The position numbers and the translations under genes are program-made. Below the pieces are notes generated by a model. That model was given only the letters and a program-made list of their open reading frames with translations, searched no databases and was not told the DNA's origin. From Phycisphaerae bacterium (lineage in GTDB: Bacteria > Planctomycetota > Phycisphaerae > UBA1845 > CAIVHJ01): 64,000 bases of DNA. Below, in pieces: positions 61,121-64,000 of this stretch; the stretch's first letter is position 1, and each line of letters starts with the position of its first letter. The DNA is taken from contig JAJVHX010000007.1 of assembly GCA_022072405.1 (NCBI GenBank), positions 164,522 to 228,521 on the forward strand, given 5' to 3'.

Positions 61121-64000
61121 TTAATAGCGGATCATGTGGACGTGCTTAAAACTATCCGCCGTCGTCTGAACGAAGGTGATGAATACCCGGTCATCGCTAT
61201 TGATGATGATCCGCGGATTGGTTACATCGGCATTTACACCTAAGTCCAGCGGATCACCATTGGCAAATGTATCGGTCCAGGTGGTTGCGCCCTGATCCCA
61301 GATTTTCACATCCTGACCATCATAACGCGTCAGGAACAGGTGAATATTAGTGGAGTATGTCTGCGTGAACGCTAAATACACGCGATCCTGAGAATCGATC
61401 GCCACCTGGGCATTGGCTACCGCAGTCGTGCCCGAATCGATCGGATCACCATTGCTGAAAGTGTCGGTCCAGCTGCTGGCCCCGTTATCCCAGATCTTCA
61501 CGTCACTGCCGTCATAGCGGCTTAAGTATAATCGATTTCTTGTACCGTCAGATTGATAATAAGTCATGTAAACACGATCGGCGGAATCGATGGCAGCGGA
61601 TAAAATCAGTGATGGCCGAGCGTAATTCGTATCGATGGGATCACCATTGGTGAAGGTGTCGGTCCAGGTACTGGCTCCGTTATCCCAGATCTTCACGTCA
61701 CTGCCGTCGTAGCGCGTCAGGTATATGTGGGTCTGATTGATGGAGTCGGCCTGAGAAAAAGCCAGGTAAACCCGATTCTGGCTGTCGATCGCAATATTGG
61801 ATAATACGACCCCTTTATCCAGGCCATTGTCGATCGGGTCGCCGTTGGTGAAGGTATCGGTCCAGCTGCTGGCGCCATTGTCCCAGATTTTCACATCCGT
61901 TCCGTCGTAGCGCGTCAGATAGAGGCGGGTTCGCGCGCCGGTCTGCTGCGCAAAAGCGATATACACACGATCCTGGGAATCAACTGCCATGGCCATGTTA
62001 CTGACCCCTACCGAAGTCCCGTAGTCCACCGGATCGCCATTGGCGAAAGTGGTCGTCCAGGCGCTGGCCCCGTTATCCCAGATGCGCACATCGGTTCCGT
62101 CGTAGCGCGACAGGTAGAGACGGGCCTTGCTGCCGTCGGATTGCAGAAAGGCGACATAGACGCGGTTCTGGCTGTCAGTAACCGTGGCCACTTTGGCACA
62201 GTCGTTATTACTGCCGGTATCGATAGCGACAGGGGTGGTCAGATCATCGCCATCCCAGCCGGTTCCCACCCAGGTTTCGACAGAATTGATATACCGGCTC
62301 AGATAGACGTGGCTATAAGAACTGCCGCCCAATTTCTGGATATAAGCCCAGTATAAGCGGTTTGCTGAATCGATGGCGGTGGCGTACGAAGTGATGGTCG
62401 CTCGGTTCTGGCTGTCCACGGGGTCTGCATAAGTGGTACCCGAGGAGGATTCCACCCAGTCTTCTCCATCCACGTCGTACAGTTGCATGCCACCCGGAGT
62501 ATAACGACTCAGATACAGGCTGCCTGGATCACTGATGCTGTAAATCGTATCTTCGCTGCTGATCGTCATCAGACCGGTCGACGCGTTTCCGTCATACCCG
62601 CTGTCGATCGGATCACCGTTAGCCAGCGTGGTGGAGAATCCGTCGGAGCCGTCATCCCAGATCCCGCTGGAACAGGTATCGCGCACCACCACATGCGACG
62701 AGACCTCCGAACTGTTGCCGCTGGTGTCGGTTTGTATCGCCACAACACGATGGTCAATCGTCACGGGGGAACTGTAGGTCAGGCTCCAGGCGCCGCCGTT
62801 GTCTGCCGTAGTACTGCCCAGGTAGACTTCGCAATCGTGATCCGTTTCGTTATTGCTGTAGAGATCAATATAGGCGCCGGCGCTGGCCAGGCCGCTGATC
62901 GTCGACGTGGTTGAACAATAGGGTACCGGTTCCAGCACGCCGCCATTCGCACCACTGCCCAACCCGATCGGCACTCCGCTGTTGTCATAAATCAGATTGC
63001 CGCGAATCGTGTTATAGATCGCCCCATTACCTTCCACAAAGATGCCTTCTCCGCCGCTGCCGGTAATGGTATTGCCGTCGTAACTGCCGGTTCCGCCGAT
63101 AATGGTACCCTCGCCGGATACATAGATGCCGTAGGTATATTCACCGGCATCAAACTGGTTGAAAGTCAATCCCTGAACCGCATTGTTTACACCAGAGATA
63201 ATAAGCCCGTGCTCATCCTCCGATAGAATTGAGCCGTTCAGAATCACATTCTGCCTGGGCATCGTTGCTTTGATATGGACTAGATCGGTGTCTAATTCCG
63301 GAAGCGGTTGCGTTAGGGAGATAGTGGCATTATTACATTCTGAAAAAGTCGCGACATTAAAGGCCACAATACTGCTCTCGCCCACCAGGGTCAGAGCGTC
63401 GCGCAGCGAGCAATCACCATCGCTGCAGGAATTGTCATTTTCATCTGAAGTGGAGGTCACCCAGTAATCGGATTGCATACCCAGCAATCCTGTGAGATCT
63501 CCCATCCCGATGGTCGAATCCGCATCCAGATTACAGGGGACACAGCAGCTGCTGGCGGCGCCATAGCAGGCGTTGAGGCGAATGTAATCAGCCTGATCGA
63601 CATCCTGGTCGCCGTCGGTGTCGGCGGTCAGGGCGTAGGCGCGGAAGTTGGCATCGCCGCCGGCGGTGTTGTTGCCGCTGGGCAGCGTGCCGCTGTCGGG
63701 ATTGCTAATCTCGCCATCCAGCGCCGCAGCCTGGTAATCAACCAGTTGAAAAGCGCCGCTGCCCTTGATGCCGACGCGCACCGCCTGGTTGGTATAACCG
63801 GTGGTCCAGCTCAGCGTCACCTTGAAAGGCGGCGTACTGGAGCTGTTGGTCACCGTCCAGCCGGTGGGAGCGGTCAGCGCGTTGCCGCAATAGTCATAGA
63901 GCGTGAAGGTCTCGCCGTAGGTGGTACTGACGTTGCTGACCTGGCGGTTGAAATAGAGATTGATCTGCTTGAGTCCGGCGCTGTAGGGCATGACCAGTCC
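61121..64000 (-). CDS. Large surface protein, 5' end outside window
   Basis: The frame runs past the window end; the ATG at 63991 is internal (G-L-V precedes it). The visible chain has, from the N-side, beta-sandwich residues, a dockerin-like EF-hand (DTDGDQDVDQADYIRLNACYG), a CSLREA-type region (SDENDNSCSDGDCSLRDAL) and a right-handed beta-helix (GVNNAVQGLTFNQFDAGEYT). The C-terminal half is built of about eight units with DSQDRVYIAFAQ and RYDGTDVKIWDNGAS, the first three degenerate. These are seen as repeated DNA too. It looks like a secreted adhesin or cell-surface protein; no sorting signal is visible at the C-terminus. Confidence 0.83.
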   Translation of the reverse strand, partial: GLVMPYSAGLKQINLYFNRQVSNVSTTYGETFTLYDYCGNALTAPTGWTVTNSSSTPPFKVTLSWTTGYTNQAVRVGIKGSGAFQLVDYQAAALDGEISNPDSGTLPSGNNTAGGDANFRAYALTADTDGDQDVDQADYIRLNACYGAASSCCVPCNLDADSTIGMGDLTGLLGMQSDYWVTSTSDENDNSCSDGDCSLRDALTLVGESSIVAFNVATFSECNNATISLTQPLPELDTDLVHIKATMPRQNVILNGSILSEDEHGLIISGVNNAVQGLTFNQFDAGEYTYGIYVSGEGTIIGGTGSYDGNTITGSGGEGIFVEGNGAIYNTIRGNLIYDNSGVPIGLGSGANGGVLEPVPYCSTTSTISGLASAGAYIDLYSNNETDHDCEVYLGSTTADNGGAWSLTYSSPVTIDHRVVAIQTDTSGNSSEVSSHVVVRDTCSSGIWDDGSDGFSTTLANGDPIDSGYDGNASTGLMTISSEDTIYSISDPGSLYLSRYTPGGMQLYDVDGEDWVESSSGTTYADPVDSQNRATITSYATAIDSANRLYWAYIQKLGGSSYSHVYLSRYINSVETWVGTGWDGDDLTTPVAIDTGSNNDCAKVATVTDSQNRVYVAFLQSDGSKARLYLSRYDGTDVRIWDNGASAWTTTFANGDPVDYGTSVGVSNMAMAVDSQDRVYIAFAQQTGARTRLYLTRYDGTDVKIWDNGASSWTDTFTNGDPIDNGLDKGVVLSNIAIDSQNRVYLAFSQADSINQTHIYLTRYDGSDVKIWDNGASTWTDTFTNGDPIDTNYARPSLILSAAIDSADRVYMTYYQSDGTRNRLYLSRYDGSDVKIWDNGASSWTDTFSNGDPIDSGTTAVANAQVAIDSQDRVYLAFTQTYSTNIHLFLTRYDGQDVKIWDQGATTWTDTFANGDPLDLGVNADVTNPRIIINSDDRVFITFVQTTADSFKHVHMIRY

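Noticed and set aside
1..64000. tRNA or rRNA genes
   Set aside because: No cloverleaf with TTCGAATC-type T arms and no rRNA-like stretch was recognised by eye on either strand. A tRNAscan run would be decisive.

Overview
The window looks like a chromosomal segment of a planctomycete, most likely class Phycisphaerae or a close uncultured relative. The pointers are a DUF1800/DUF1501 secreted pair with Tat signals, a coiled-coil zinc-ribbon protein next to an RNase H-like protein, many short lipoproteins, a prepilin-like H-X9-DG-type tail on a secreted protein, CSLREA/dockerin-like surface proteins, and an rpmB-gatC-gatA neighbourhood. This placement rests on gene content only; no rRNA or tRNA gene was found.

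Layout. 1-12205 (+) is a tightly overlapping polysaccharide operon: a truncated glycosyltransferase, an ABC-2 exporter (permease and Wzt-like ATPase) with a methyltransferase between them, four further GT4 enzymes, a GT9 enzyme with two cysteine clusters, an O-ligase of the exosortase-A-associated type, and a CapK-like adenylate-forming enzyme. 12240-15763 (-) holds a double-thioredoxin protein, a double-VanZ membrane protein and a lipoprotein. 16163-17668 (+) is the polyprenyl glycosylphosphotransferase that would start the polymer. 17733-24159 carries the zinc-ribbon/RNase H pair, DUF1501/DUF1800, a FlgM-like peptide and a lipoprotein amidase. 24414-30597 has two paralogous mini-lipoproteins, tsaB, a phosphoesterase, yidC and ychF. 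30877-41822 has TPR, secreted and MshEN proteins, then rpmB, gatC, gatA, an acetyltransferase and a CPBP protease. 42027-45703 (-) has an OmpA-type lipoprotein, an HTH membrane protein, a small membrane protein and a second GT9. 45919-47010 is hpd. 47109-51634 (-) holds a beta-propeller secreted protein and the full preQ0/preQ1 set queE-queC-queD-queF. 51909-64000 is rich in secreted proteins: an M1-like peptidase, a subtilase whose catalytic serine is a cysteine, PKD-like and beta-helix surface proteins, a DsbA-like protein and an SRAP protein.

The least expected content is non-coding. Seven copies of an 85-150 bp palindromic element (family 1; outer arms GGTACTGGTAAAG/CTTTACCAGTACC, core beginning GAGCCGCG) are scattered from 13 to 54 kb. 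Arm changes are paired, so the fold seems to be maintained. A second family (core hairpin CGCGGGCT-GA-AGCCCGCG followed by GGCTC) starts within a few bases of the stop codons of three genes, and one copy lies inside queC in frame, adding about 20 residues to the enzyme. Both families share the GAGCCGCG motif beside a hairpin. I see no transposase in the window, so they look like non-autonomous REP- or MITE-like elements. They are the best candidates here for something undescribed.
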